A stretch of 64,000 bases of DNA from Lachnospiraceae bacterium UBA4364. GTDB lineage: Bacteria > Bacillota > Clostridia > Lachnospirales > Lachnospiraceae. Shown here one piece after another: positions 52,525-60,944 of this stretch (its first letter is position 1; each line of letters opens with the position of its first letter). The stretch spans positions 1-64,000 of the forward strand of contig DGSK01000029.1 of NCBI GenBank assembly GCA_002393955.1, in the 5' to 3' direction. The translations under genes were made by a program, and so were the position numbers. The notes under the pieces are model-generated. The model searched no databases. It worked only from the letters and a program-made list of their open reading frames with translations, and was not told the origin of the DNA.

Positions 52525-54102
52525 ATGGATAAAGATAAAACAAATGGAACGATAAAAAGGTTAATACCGCTTATACTATTTGTGGCAGCCTTTGTTGTTT
52601 ACTGCTGTTTTTATATATTCAATATCGATGATATTCTGGATTCTGATATTTCGAGTGAAATGGTTTTGGGTGAATTGTTAAGCAAAGAGCATGGCATCAT
52701 TTCGCCTAATTGGTTTTACAGTACGGAAATCAGGGTGTTAAATAACCAGATTGTCTTCAGTATACTTCTTACATTGTTTCATAGCTATCATATTGCCAGA
52801 GTATTGTCAGGAATTATTTTGGTGATGATAATGGTGGGGTGTTATTATTATTTCTGCAGGTGTGCTGAGATAGAATCTACATTCGCAATCACAGCAATTT
52901 TTCTGGTTGTCCCCTTTTCGTTTGAGTATATGCAATTTGTTTTGTGTGGGTTGTATTATATTCCTCATATTTCAATTTGTTTTTTAGGATTAGGGATGCT
53001 GCTTAGGAGTAGGAAACTGTATGAAAAGGGAAATTATGTCAGATATTGGGTTTTGATGGCTGTAATGACGGTATTTGCCTTTATTGCAGGTTTGGGTGGC
53101 CCAAGGCAGATAGTTATTTTGTATGCACCATTGATACTTGTTTCGATATATGTCAGCATAAGAAAATGGAAAATTGAATATTTGGGTGGAGTCGTTTCGT
53201 TTATAGGCGCTGCTGCAGGATACCTTGTGAATTCTCTGATACTAAATGATATATATCCATGTACGAAATGGGGAAGTAAGGAGTTTACGCGCTTTTCTGC
53301 TAAAAATATAGATACGGTTATAGGAGGTATTTTATCGGTTTTTAGCTATCGTGAGGGAAAGATTTCTTTATCGACGGTAAGCAGAAACGGGTTTTGTTTT
53401 GTTGTAGTACTGGCTTTATTATTGTATTTTTACAGATTCATAAAGAAGAAAATGGAATATACGGAACAGGAACGTATTACTGCTCTCTTTTTTGGTTTTT
53501 CAATTGCAATATATATGTTCCTTTACACTTGTACTGACATGTGGTATGAAGATCGATACATGCTGTTGGTTTTTTTCAGTGCAATTCCCATCTTTGCTTT
53601 TTTTCTTAAAAATCAGGTTGAAGGGAAAAAAGACATTAAGCATAAGCTGTTTGTCCTGATAATATATGCAGCTTTGATAGTTGATGCGGCAGATGTGTAT
53701 AAAGAATTCATAAAAACTGATAAGACAAGTGATATAAAAGAAATGGTTTCTGTACTTGAGGATCAGGAATATCATGCGGGATATGCAACATTCTGGGACG
53801 GAAACGCCAATGTTATAGTGGAATTGTCCAATGGTGATATAGAAATGTATCACTGGGAAGATACGTATGAGCTTGAGAATCCGGATGATTTATGGAAATG
53901 GCTGCAGGATCGGCGCCATGTTACAGAGTATCCGAAGGGAAAGGTGTTCATTTCTCTGACAAGGGACGAATTTGATGCGTCATACTTTAATGGTAAAGTA
54001 TCCGATGAGGATATGATCTTCGAAAATGATACCTATTTGGTCTATGGATATGCTTCACACGAAGAGATGTACAGAAAGCTTGGCGTTGTGTTGCCGGAGT
54101 AG
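52525..54102 (+). CDS. GT-C-like polytopic membrane protein
   Basis: About 525 aa from ATG 52525, with GGAGG at 52515-52519. About 11-12 membrane helices are followed by a soluble external tail from about residue 410 (DIKEMVSVLEDQEYHAGYATFWDGN). The first external loop, NIDDILDSDISSEMVLGELLSKEHGIISPNWFYSTEIRVLN, has the D-x-D pattern of GT-C enzymes that use polyprenyl-phosphate sugars. It ends 12 bp before the second YidC-sulfatase gene. The two are likely co-transcribed and may act on the same acceptor. Confidence 0.75.
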   Translation: MDKDKTNGTIKRLIPLILFVAAFVVYCCFYIFNIDDILDSDISSEMVLGELLSKEHGIISPNWFYSTEIRVLNNQIVFSILLTLFHSYHIARVLSGIILVMIMVGCYYYFCRCAEIESTFAITAIFLVVPFSFEYMQFVLCGLYYIPHISICFLGLGMLLRSRKLYEKGNYVRYWVLMAVMTVFAFIAGLGGPRQIVILYAPLILVSIYVSIRKWKIEYLGGVVSFIGAAAGYLVNSLILNDIYPCTKWGSKEFTRFSAKNIDTVIGGILSVFSYREGKISLSTVSRNGFCFVVVLALLLYFYRFIKKKMEYTEQERITALFFGFSIAIYMFLYTCTDMWYEDRYMLLVFFSAIPIFAFFLKNQVEGKKDIKHKLFVLIIYAALIVDAADVYKEFIKTDKTSDIKEMVSVLEDQEYHAGYATFWDGNANVIVELSNGDIEMYHWEDTYELENPDDLWKWLQDRRHVTEYPKGKVFISLTRDEFDASYFNGKVSDEDMIFENDTYLVYGYASHEEMYRKLGVVLPE

Positions 54103-54114
54103 TAATTATAGAAA

Positions 54115-56832
54115 ATGATTCTTTATGACATTTTTATAAAGCCAATAGAGTACTTAATAGAAGTTGTTTTTATGATTATGTACAGCTTTCTTGGTAATGT
54201 TGGGTTAGCTGTTATTGCAGTCAGCATATTGGTCAGCACACTGGTACTGCCGCTTTACAATAAAGCTGAGCGTGTTCAGGAGACAGAACGTCAGCGTCAG
54301 AAAAAAATGGCTCCGAGGGTTGCACAGATTAAGAAAGCCTTCTCGGGGGATGAGAGAATGATGATTCTGTCTGCTTACTATACTGAAATGAAGTATAGCC
54401 AGCTTTCTTCAATTAAGGGTATGGCACCATTGTTGTTGCAAATTCCATTTTTCCTTGCGGCATATCATTTTCTGTCCAATATAAATCTGGGACAGGTATC
54501 AAGTTTTGGCCCTATTACTGATCTGATGCATGCAGATGGTATCCTTCATATCGGAAAGTTTTCAATAAATGTTCTACCTGTTTTGATGACTGTCATTAAT
54601 ATGGTATCTTCCGCAATTTATACAAAAGGATTGACATTCAGGGAAAAAATACAGCCTTATGTTACTGCTCTTATATTTTTGGTGCTTTTGTATAATAGTC
54701 CGGCGTTGCTTGTATTGTATTGGACTATGAACAATATATATTCTTTATGTAAAAATATTGCAGAGAAATATATGAAACATCCGGGGTATGCCATTACTGC
54801 TCTGTATGGTATTCTTGCGACAGCCTTTATGGTATATACAATTGGAAGCGGCAAGGTTATGGAAGCTCTTGCGGGCAAGGATGATGAGATAATCCTATAT
54901 TTTGCCGGATTTATCATTCTGTGTGCAGTGGCACTTGGAGGGACTGGTAAGGTCGGAAAATTTGAATATATGAAGACTAAAGATGAAGATGGCAGAGGCG
55001 GATTGATGCTTTTGCTGCTTGAAGAGTTTATTCTTTCTTTGCTCATGGCGGGGATTCCGCAACTTTTACTGATTGAAGCTTCGCCGATGGAGTTTTTAGT
55101 AGCATATAAGGGTATTACCCCTCTTTATTATGTGCTTATTGCATTTTACACAGCGGCTGGAACTTGTTATGTCTGGATAAGTATAGCATATTATTTTTCT
55201 TCGCCCAAAGGATGGAGGGTACTTACGAATGTTCTGTTTGTAATTATAATTGTGTTTACTATAAATCTGTTTTTTTTCAGGGCACAGACAGGTACTATTA
55301 CCACTGACCTTCTGTGTATGATGCCTCCCTATTTTGAACGTCATGTTCAAATAATAAATCTCTTGGTACTGTGTGCGTGTTCGATTCCTGCATACATTAT
55401 AGTGAAAAAAAATCCGGGAGTTGTAAGGAAGGTACTCATGGTAATGGCGCTCAGCCTGTTTATTGCGGCGTCGGCATATGGAATAAAGATACAGCGCGCT
55501 GTGAATAAGAGTAACATTGAATTTAAGACAACCGATTCATCAGATGAAGTGACAGCGGAAATTCCTTTTAGCAGAGACGGAAAGAATGTAGTGGTTATCA
55601 TGCTGGACAGGTTTGTAGGAGCATATGTGCCTTTTATTATGGATGAGAAACCTGAACTTATGAATAAATTTGCAGGATTTACATTTTATCCTAATACAGT
55701 ATCTCCAGGTTTTTATACAAATTTCGGTGCACCATCTTTATATGGTGGTTATGAGTATACTCCGGAAGCAATGAATGACAGGGATGATATGCTGCTGGCT
55801 GATAAGAATGATGAGGCGCTGAGAGTCATGCCGGTAATCTTTGATAACGAAGGGTATGTGGTTAATGTGGCGGATCTTCCGTATATTCATTATGGGGAAC
55901 CTGGCGATCCCCTTTATAAGGATTATCCGGGCATTACATATCACGAATACTCGGGTAACATTCCTTTTGGGTTTGATGAGTCATTGTTTCGAAAAAACAG
56001 AGAGAGAAAATTTTTCTTTTATGGCCTGATGAAGCTTGTGCCGGCATCTTTTCAGGATGAGATATATGATCGGGGCAAGTATTTAAGTGGGAGTAGAGTC
56101 CTGGAATGCGGTGGGATGTCGTTTTATAATGAGTATACCGTACTGGATCATCTCGGAGAGTTGAGTTATACCGTCGATAAAGAGAATTGTTTTTTCCTGT
56201 TGTGCAATGATACTCCCCATGAGCCGGCGTTGCTAAGTCTTCCGGATTATGAAGTGACTTCTCCGGATCCGGAGACACTCAGGAACGCGTTATTTAATGA
56301 AAGAACTGTTGGAGAACGTACTCTACATTTTGATTCTGATAATATGGAATACAGCTTGGGATCATATCATTCTGCAATGATTACACTATTGGAGCTGGGA
56401 GAGTGGTTTGATAAATTGCGTACATGGGGGGTTTATGACAATACCCGAATAATATTAGTGTCTGACCACGGTAGGGAGCTTAATAATTTTACAGACCTAA
56501 TGATGGATAATGGTGTAGATGCTGAGGGTGTGAATGCTCTTCTTATGGTAAAAGATTTTGATGGTGAGGGGTTTATGGTTGATAATTCGTTTATGACTAT
56601 TGCGGATACGCCTGCTTTGGCGACAGAAGGTATTAGTGAGGAGATTGTGTTGAATCCCTTTACCGGCAATGCAATCAACATGGATGGAAAGAAAAATGGT
56701 ATATTAGTATTGAAGAGTGACATCTATAATGTGTCAGAGAATAACGGAAATACTTTTATTTCAAGTGATAATAGGTGGTTTAGGGTTAAAGATAACTTTG
56801 CTGATGAGGAAAATTGGGAAGAGTTGCCATAA
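54115..56832 (+). CDS. YidC/Oxa1-like domain fused to sulfatase/LtaS-type phosphotransferase domain, copy 2
   Basis: A 905-aa paralogue of the 48241 protein with the same layout. The YidC part (1-215) has NVGLAVIAVSILVSTLVLPLYNKAE, GMAPLLLQIPFFLAAYHFLSNI and LLYNSPALLVLYWTMNNIYSL. The groove Arg position is Ser41. The middle membrane region is longer than in copy 1. The catalytic domain keeps Asp498 (VIMLDRFVG), Thr535 (FYTNFGAPSLYGGYEY), His702 (DTPHEP) and Asp784-His785 (SDHG). DEKPELMNKFAGFTFYPNTVS is nearly the same in both copies. Two copies with moderate divergence suggest different substrates. Confidence 0.85.
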   Translation: MILYDIFIKPIEYLIEVVFMIMYSFLGNVGLAVIAVSILVSTLVLPLYNKAERVQETERQRQKKMAPRVAQIKKAFSGDERMMILSAYYTEMKYSQLSSIKGMAPLLLQIPFFLAAYHFLSNINLGQVSSFGPITDLMHADGILHIGKFSINVLPVLMTVINMVSSAIYTKGLTFREKIQPYVTALIFLVLLYNSPALLVLYWTMNNIYSLCKNIAEKYMKHPGYAITALYGILATAFMVYTIGSGKVMEALAGKDDEIILYFAGFIILCAVALGGTGKVGKFEYMKTKDEDGRGGLMLLLLEEFILSLLMAGIPQLLLIEASPMEFLVAYKGITPLYYVLIAFYTAAGTCYVWISIAYYFSSPKGWRVLTNVLFVIIIVFTINLFFFRAQTGTITTDLLCMMPPYFERHVQIINLLVLCACSIPAYIIVKKNPGVVRKVLMVMALSLFIAASAYGIKIQRAVNKSNIEFKTTDSSDEVTAEIPFSRDGKNVVVIMLDRFVGAYVPFIMDEKPELMNKFAGFTFYPNTVSPGFYTNFGAPSLYGGYEYTPEAMNDRDDMLLADKNDEALRVMPVIFDNEGYVVNVADLPYIHYGEPGDPLYKDYPGITYHEYSGNIPFGFDESLFRKNRERKFFFYGLMKLVPASFQDEIYDRGKYLSGSRVLECGGMSFYNEYTVLDHLGELSYTVDKENCFFLLCNDTPHEPALLSLPDYEVTSPDPETLRNALFNERTVGERTLHFDSDNMEYSLGSYHSAMITLLELGEWFDKLRTWGVYDNTRIILVSDHGRELNNFTDLMMDNGVDAEGVNALLMVKDFDGEGFMVDNSFMTIADTPALATEGISEEIVLNPFTGNAINMDGKKNGILVLKSDIYNVSENNGNTFISSDNRWFRVKDNFADEENWEELP

Positions 56833-56914
56833 AAGCGGGTTTGATATTCGTATCTGTTATAGAATTGGTAAAAACGCTGTAATGAATATAGTAGCTAAAT
56901 AATGGGGAGAGAAA

Positions 56915-57946
56915 ATGGATAACCAGAATATGAACAACGGGAACATGCAGGAGCAGACTGCCGCACAGTCAGAATATATCCCGGTACAGAATTCCTATCA
57001 GCCGAATGCCGGGCAGACCGGTTCATACGGCAGCAATGCCTATATTCCGGCATCTCCGCAGAGTACTCATAATATCGACAGTGTAGTGTCGGAATTAAAG
57101 AAGCAGAAGGGCATAATGATTGCCACACTCGTGATCAATGCGCTTATTCTGATCGTGTTTGCGGCTATTACTACAGTGATGTTCATAAGGGTTGATATGG
57201 TCACTGAGGAGATGGCAGCAGATCTGGCTGACTGTGAGGAGAGTATCTGCAAGCAGGGGCGCACGGTGAGTGCCATAAGTAACGGTATGGAGACTATTGT
57301 TGAGTACATAAATGATGAATATTCATATAACGATCCCTATTACGAGGATCCCTATCCTATTTATCCGTTCATACAGGAGGACAAGCCTGTAATATACCTT
57401 TATCCCGAAAACGAGACCGATGTGGAAGTAAGGCTTAAATTAAACGATGGTGAGATGCTTTGCACTTACCCTGATCCCGTGATGGATGGTGATGAATATG
57501 TCTGGAACATGCATGCGCTTCCCGATGGTACCCTTTATGATGCTGATGGGACTGAGTATTCGTACATCTTCTGGGAGGCTTCCAGCTATGCTGAGCCTGA
57601 TTTCTCTGAAGGTTACTGTGTAAAAGGGGAGGACACTGCCGAATTCCTGCGAACTACACTTGCTGAGATAGGACTGACACCCGCTGAATACAACGAGTTT
57701 ATCGTATACTGGCTGCCTAAGATGCAGGACAATGAGTACAATCTGATATCTTTCCAGGCTGAAAACTACGACGAATCCTGCCCTTTGGAGATTACCGCTG
57801 CTGACGGTGAGACGGCGGATGTGCTCCGGGTCATGATGGCATGGCAGGCAGTGGATGAGTATGTTGAGATAGAGCCGCAAAGCTTCGATGGATTCGAAAG
57901 AAACGGCTTCTCTGTAGTGGAATGGGGCGGAGAAGAAGTGAAGTGA
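56915..57946 (+). CDS. Membrane-anchored surface protein, tandem paralogue 1
   Basis: A 343-aa protein with a Gln/Asn/Ser-rich cytosolic N-terminus (residues 1-60). One transmembrane helix (IMIATLVINALILIVFAAITTVMFI, about 69-93) is followed by an external part. This starts with a short helical stretch, continues with an acidic Tyr/Pro/Asp-rich linker (NDPYYEDPYPIYPF), and ends in a folded domain. The domain opens KPVIYLYPENETDVEVRLKLNDGEMLCTYPDP and contains ALPDGTLYDADGTEYSYIFWEAS. I know this domain only as a conserved one in Firmicutes, without a function. GGGGAGA precedes the ATG. The next gene is a near duplicate. Confidence 0.8.
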   Translation: MDNQNMNNGNMQEQTAAQSEYIPVQNSYQPNAGQTGSYGSNAYIPASPQSTHNIDSVVSELKKQKGIMIATLVINALILIVFAAITTVMFIRVDMVTEEMAADLADCEESICKQGRTVSAISNGMETIVEYINDEYSYNDPYYEDPYPIYPFIQEDKPVIYLYPENETDVEVRLKLNDGEMLCTYPDPVMDGDEYVWNMHALPDGTLYDADGTEYSYIFWEASSYAEPDFSEGYCVKGEDTAEFLRTTLAEIGLTPAEYNEFIVYWLPKMQDNEYNLISFQAENYDESCPLEITAADGETADVLRVMMAWQAVDEYVEIEPQSFDGFERNGFSVVEWGGEEVK

Positions 57947-58025
57947 TCTGTTAAGATGTTGAGAGGGAAGTTTTAGGTAATAGATTTATTTACAGCGGAT
58001 TGGTAAAAACGGGAGGGGAGCGGAA

Positions 58026-59069
58026 ATGGACAATCAGAATATCAATATGGGAAATCAGTCGGAGTATATTCCGGTACAGAATGCATATCAGCCGGCTTCA
58101 TATCAGGAAGGATCATATACCGAAAATGCTTACCGGGGCAATGCCTATGTGCCTGCACAGACGCAGAGTACCCACACTGTGGACAGTGTGGTGTCTGAAT
58201 TAAAGAAGCAGAAAGGCATTATGATAGCTGCACTTATAATCAATGCGCTGCTTCTGATGGCTTTTGCCGGTATCACGACAGTAATGTTCATAAGGCTGGA
58301 TATGGTGACGGAAGAGATGGCGGCTGATCTGGCTGACTGTGAGGAGAGTATCTGCAAGCAGGGGCGTACGGTGAGTGCCATAAGCAATGGAATGGAGTCT
58401 GTTGTTGACTACATAAACGATGAGTATTCCTACAATGATCCCTATTACGATCCGTACGTTGATTACGACTATGATCCTTACTATGATCAGTATCCTGCGG
58501 CTGAGAAGCCTGTGATCTATATCTATCCTGAGAATGAGACTGATGTGGAAGTAAGGCTTAGGTTAAACGAAGGCGAGATGCTCTGCACATATCCTGATCC
58601 TGAGACGGACGGTGACGAATTTGTATGGAATATGCATGCGCTTCCCGACGGTACTCTTTATGATGCTGACGGGACGGAGTATTCATATCTTTTCTGGGAG
58701 GCTTCATGTTATGCAGACCCTGATTTTTCACGGGGGTTCTGTGTAAAGGGTGAGGATACTGCTGAATTCCTCCGTACCACGCTTGCCGATATCGGTCTTA
58801 CACCGGAGGAGTACAACGAATTCATAGTCTACTGGCTGCCCAGAATGCAGGATAACGAATACAATCTGATCTCTTTCCAGACTGACAACTATGATGAGTC
58901 CTGCCCGCTGGAGGTCACTGCCTCTGATGGAGAGGTGGCAGATGTGCTCCGCGTCATGATGGCATGGCAGGCTGCAGACGAATATGTTGAGATCGAGCCC
59001 CAAAGCTTCGACGGATTCGAAAGAACCGGCTTTTCAGTAGTAGAGTGGGGTGGGGAAGAAGTGAAGTGA
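58026..59069 (+). CDS. Membrane-anchored surface protein, tandem paralogue 2
   Basis: A 347-aa close duplicate of the preceding protein. It has the same N-terminal MDNQN, the same transmembrane helix (IMIAALIINALLLMAFAGITTVMFI), the same conserved ADLADCEESICKQGRTVSAISNGME segment and the same terminal domain. Differences are concentrated in the first 50 residues and in the linker, which is longer and more repetitive (NDPYYDPYVDYDYDPYYDQYP). GGAGGGGAG precedes the ATG. The tandem layout shows a recent duplication. Two conserved Cys (CEESIC) outside the membrane could form a disulfide. Confidence 0.8.
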   Translation: MDNQNINMGNQSEYIPVQNAYQPASYQEGSYTENAYRGNAYVPAQTQSTHTVDSVVSELKKQKGIMIAALIINALLLMAFAGITTVMFIRLDMVTEEMAADLADCEESICKQGRTVSAISNGMESVVDYINDEYSYNDPYYDPYVDYDYDPYYDQYPAAEKPVIYIYPENETDVEVRLRLNEGEMLCTYPDPETDGDEFVWNMHALPDGTLYDADGTEYSYLFWEASCYADPDFSRGFCVKGEDTAEFLRTTLADIGLTPEEYNEFIVYWLPRMQDNEYNLISFQTDNYDESCPLEVTASDGEVADVLRVMMAWQAADEYVEIEPQSFDGFERTGFSVVEWGGEEVK

Positions 59070-59078
59070 ATGTTTTCC

Positions 59079-59096
59079 AGCTATTGAGAAATAGCT
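59079..59096 (+). terminator. Weak hairpin after the tandem pair
   Basis: A 7-bp stem AGCTATT / AATAGCT with loop GAGA, then ACTTTATGTT. It is AT-rich with a poor T-run, so it is only a tentative terminator. Confidence 0.35.
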
Positions 59097-59145
59097 ACTT
59101 TATGTTAAAATATAGTCAAGAAGATCAATATGGTCAATGTGACCA
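59084..59145 (+). promoter_or_regulatory. Promoter and palindromic operator of the toxin-antitoxin operon
   Basis: TTGAGA (59084-59089) and TAAAAT (59106-59111), 16 bp apart, form a possible promoter. Just downstream is a perfect palindrome TGGTCA-atg-TGACCA (59131-59145), placed where an antitoxin would repress its own operon. Binding is inferred. Confidence 0.5.
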
Positions 59146-59183
59146 ATAGGATATACTGAAAAAGGGAAAGGGGGAACAAAATT

Positions 59184-59429
59184 ATGCAGGTTAATGTTGC
59201 TGAAGCAAAAAAAGATTTGTCCAGGCTGATAAGGCTTGTGGAAACAAACAAGGAGTCTGTCATAACAGTAGCCAGAAATGGTAACCCTGTAGTAAAGATT
59301 GTTCCGATTGATAGTCCTCCTGCTTCAAATAGGATTGGCATAGCAAAGGGGAAGTTTAAGGCCCCTGATGATTTTGATGCTAACAATGAAGAAGTATACG
59401 AGATGCTGACAGGGGGATCTCTTCTATGA
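59184..59429 (+). CDS. Phd/YefM-type antitoxin
   Basis: An 81-aa type II antitoxin. QVNVAEAKKDLSRLIRLVETNKESVITVARNGNPVVKIVPID is the DNA-binding Phd fold. The C-terminal tail (KFKAPDDFDANNEEVYEMLTG) would wrap the toxin. AAAGGGGG lies upstream. It overlaps the toxin gene by 4 nt, the common arrangement that couples synthesis. A palindrome upstream fits autoregulation. Confidence 0.92.
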   Translation: MQVNVAEAKKDLSRLIRLVETNKESVITVARNGNPVVKIVPIDSPPASNRIGIAKGKFKAPDDFDANNEEVYEMLTGGSLL

Positions 59430-59830
59430 ACATTCTGTTGGATACACACATTGCTATTTGGGCTATGGTTGATGACAACAGGCTTAATCAAAAGGCGCGT
59501 GACCTGATACTTGATTCGGGGAATAATATTTATTATAGTTCATTGTCTGTTTTAGAAGTAAATCTTAAAACAAAGAGCAGGCATAATAATCTGACTTTTA
59601 GTACGGAAGAATTTAATGATATGTGTCTTAATTCAGGTTATATCCATTTGCCTTTGAAGGCTGAGCATATTATTGGGGCGAACTGTTTGGAATGGATTGG
59701 GGAGGGCATGGAACATCAGGATCCTTTTGACAGGATGCTTCTTGCTCAGGCTATAGAAGAAAAAATGCATTTTATGACGAGTGATTCTAAAATACCAAAT
59801 TTTAAACAGCGTTGTGTAATATCTGTTTGA
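59426..59830 (+). CDS. PIN-domain toxin (VapC-like ribonuclease)
   Basis: A 134-aa PIN ribonuclease. The acidic site is visible: Asp6 in NILLDTHIAIWAM, Glu in LSVLEVNLK, Asp in HQDPFDRMLLAQA and Asp in FMTSDSKI. The DPFDRMLLAQA block is typical of the toxins paired with Phd-like antitoxins. VapC-type toxins cleave tRNA or rRNA in studied cases, and the target here is unknown. Such pairs can stabilise an accessory region. Confidence 0.92.
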   Translation: MNILLDTHIAIWAMVDDNRLNQKARDLILDSGNNIYYSSLSVLEVNLKTKSRHNNLTFSTEEFNDMCLNSGYIHLPLKAEHIIGANCLEWIGEGMEHQDPFDRMLLAQAIEEKMHFMTSDSKIPNFKQRCVISV

Positions 59831-59856
59831 TAACGCAATTTATGTAAATGACCACA

Positions 59857-59886
59857 TTGGACGATTATGGTAAAATATGCTATAGT
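59857..59886 (+). promoter_or_regulatory. Candidate promoter of the phosphoribosyltransferase-like gene
   Basis: TTGGAC (59857-59862) and TATAGT (59881-59886), 18 bp apart, 85 bp before the ATG. A second TATAAT follows at 59887. Plausible but not certain. Confidence 0.4.
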
Positions 59887-59971
59887 TATAATCACGAGAC
59901 GGCATAGAATGTCCGGTACGCATGTTATCAGGACAGGCTTATGGCAAAATAATGAATGGGGGTAAATGATT

Positions 59972-60613
59972 ATGCAGGATTACAAGAAGATTGATTATTC
60001 GAAAAACAAGGATGTGGTACTCCGCTACATTCCGGGGCATTTCATCACGCCGAATTCACACGTTAATTACTATATGGATCTGAGTGACATGAAGTCCAGG
60101 CAGCGTGAGGCCAGGGCTACTGGTGAGGAGCTTGCGGAGTTCTATAACTATTCGGATGTTATTGACACCATACTCTGCCTTAACAGCATGGAGATTGTGG
60201 GTGCATATATGGCAAATAAGCTGACCAAGGCCGGCATCATATCGGCTAACCGTCATCAGACCATGTATATCACCGCACCTGAGTATAATAACAGCGGCCA
60301 GATGATGTTCCGTGAAAACACTCAGCACATGATCAAGAATAAGAAGGTTCTGATACTGATTGATACGGCTACGACCGGTGAAACGCTGAAGAGTGCCATC
60401 CGTTCCATCAGGTATTATGGTGGTGAGACTATCGGTATTTCAGCAATATATTCCGTGGCCAACCAGCTGGATGGTTATCCGATCCGTGCTCTTTATTCCA
60501 ATGCTGATCTTCCGGACTACTGCAGCTATCCTCAGGATAACTGTCCGCTGTGCAAGAGCGGAGCACCTGTGGATGCCATCTGTAACGGTTTCGGATATTC
60601 CACACTGAAATAG
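59972..60613 (+). CDS. Phosphoribosyltransferase-like protein (orotate PRTase type fold)
   Basis: About 213 aa. VLILIDTATTGETLKSAIRSIRYYGGETIGISAIYS is the PRPP-binding loop and following strand. LNSMEIVGAYMANKLTKAGI is the front part of a PRTase fold. The Cys-rich end DYCSYPQDNCPLCKSGAPVDAICNGFGYS may bind zinc. It is not a standard pyrE by length and ends. It may act in nucleotide salvage or control. ATG 59972 is preferred to 59966 for its better distance from GGGGG. It is followed by a terminator. Confidence 0.8.
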   Translation: MQDYKKIDYSKNKDVVLRYIPGHFITPNSHVNYYMDLSDMKSRQREARATGEELAEFYNYSDVIDTILCLNSMEIVGAYMANKLTKAGIISANRHQTMYITAPEYNNSGQMMFRENTQHMIKNKKVLILIDTATTGETLKSAIRSIRYYGGETIGISAIYSVANQLDGYPIRALYSNADLPDYCSYPQDNCPLCKSGAPVDAICNGFGYSTLK

Positions 60614-60686
60614 GATTCCGGCAGCAGGAGACATTGGTTTGTCCTGATGAACAGGATAAGGGGGCAGATTATTAACTGGATTTATG

Positions 60687-60719
60687 GCGGTACACGGTTA
60701 TGCCGGTGTACCGCTTTTT
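60687..60719 (+). terminator. Rho-independent terminator
   Basis: A 9-bp perfect stem GCGGTACAC (60687-60695) / GTGTACCGC (60706-60714), followed by TTTTT. It ends the transcript of the phosphoribosyltransferase-like gene. Confidence 0.85.
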
Positions 60720-60789
60720 GCTTGAATAATATCACTTTTAGATATATGGCGTGTCACGGGATCAGGCACGGGATCATCCCTTGTTTTAT

Positions 60790-60818
60790 TTGATTTTAGG
60801 GCGCTTTTATCGTATAAT
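60790..60818 (+). promoter_or_regulatory. Promoter of the second ABC flippase operon
   Basis: -35 TTGATT (60790-60795) and a perfect -10 TATAAT (60813-60818), 17 bp apart. The 331-bp gap (60614-60944) otherwise holds only the terminator and a short direct repeat (CACGGGATCA, twice near 60753-60775). The leader to the ATG is about 120 nt. Confidence 0.65.
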
Positions 60819-60944
60819 ACAAAAGTGTATGCCATATTATGTAAACGATAGATGATATGTTGTCTGGGACTATGAATCCGGCCGGTCAATGATCCGGATG
60901 GTTACAGATTTATTTGCATTATAGGGAATTAGGAAATACATCGG

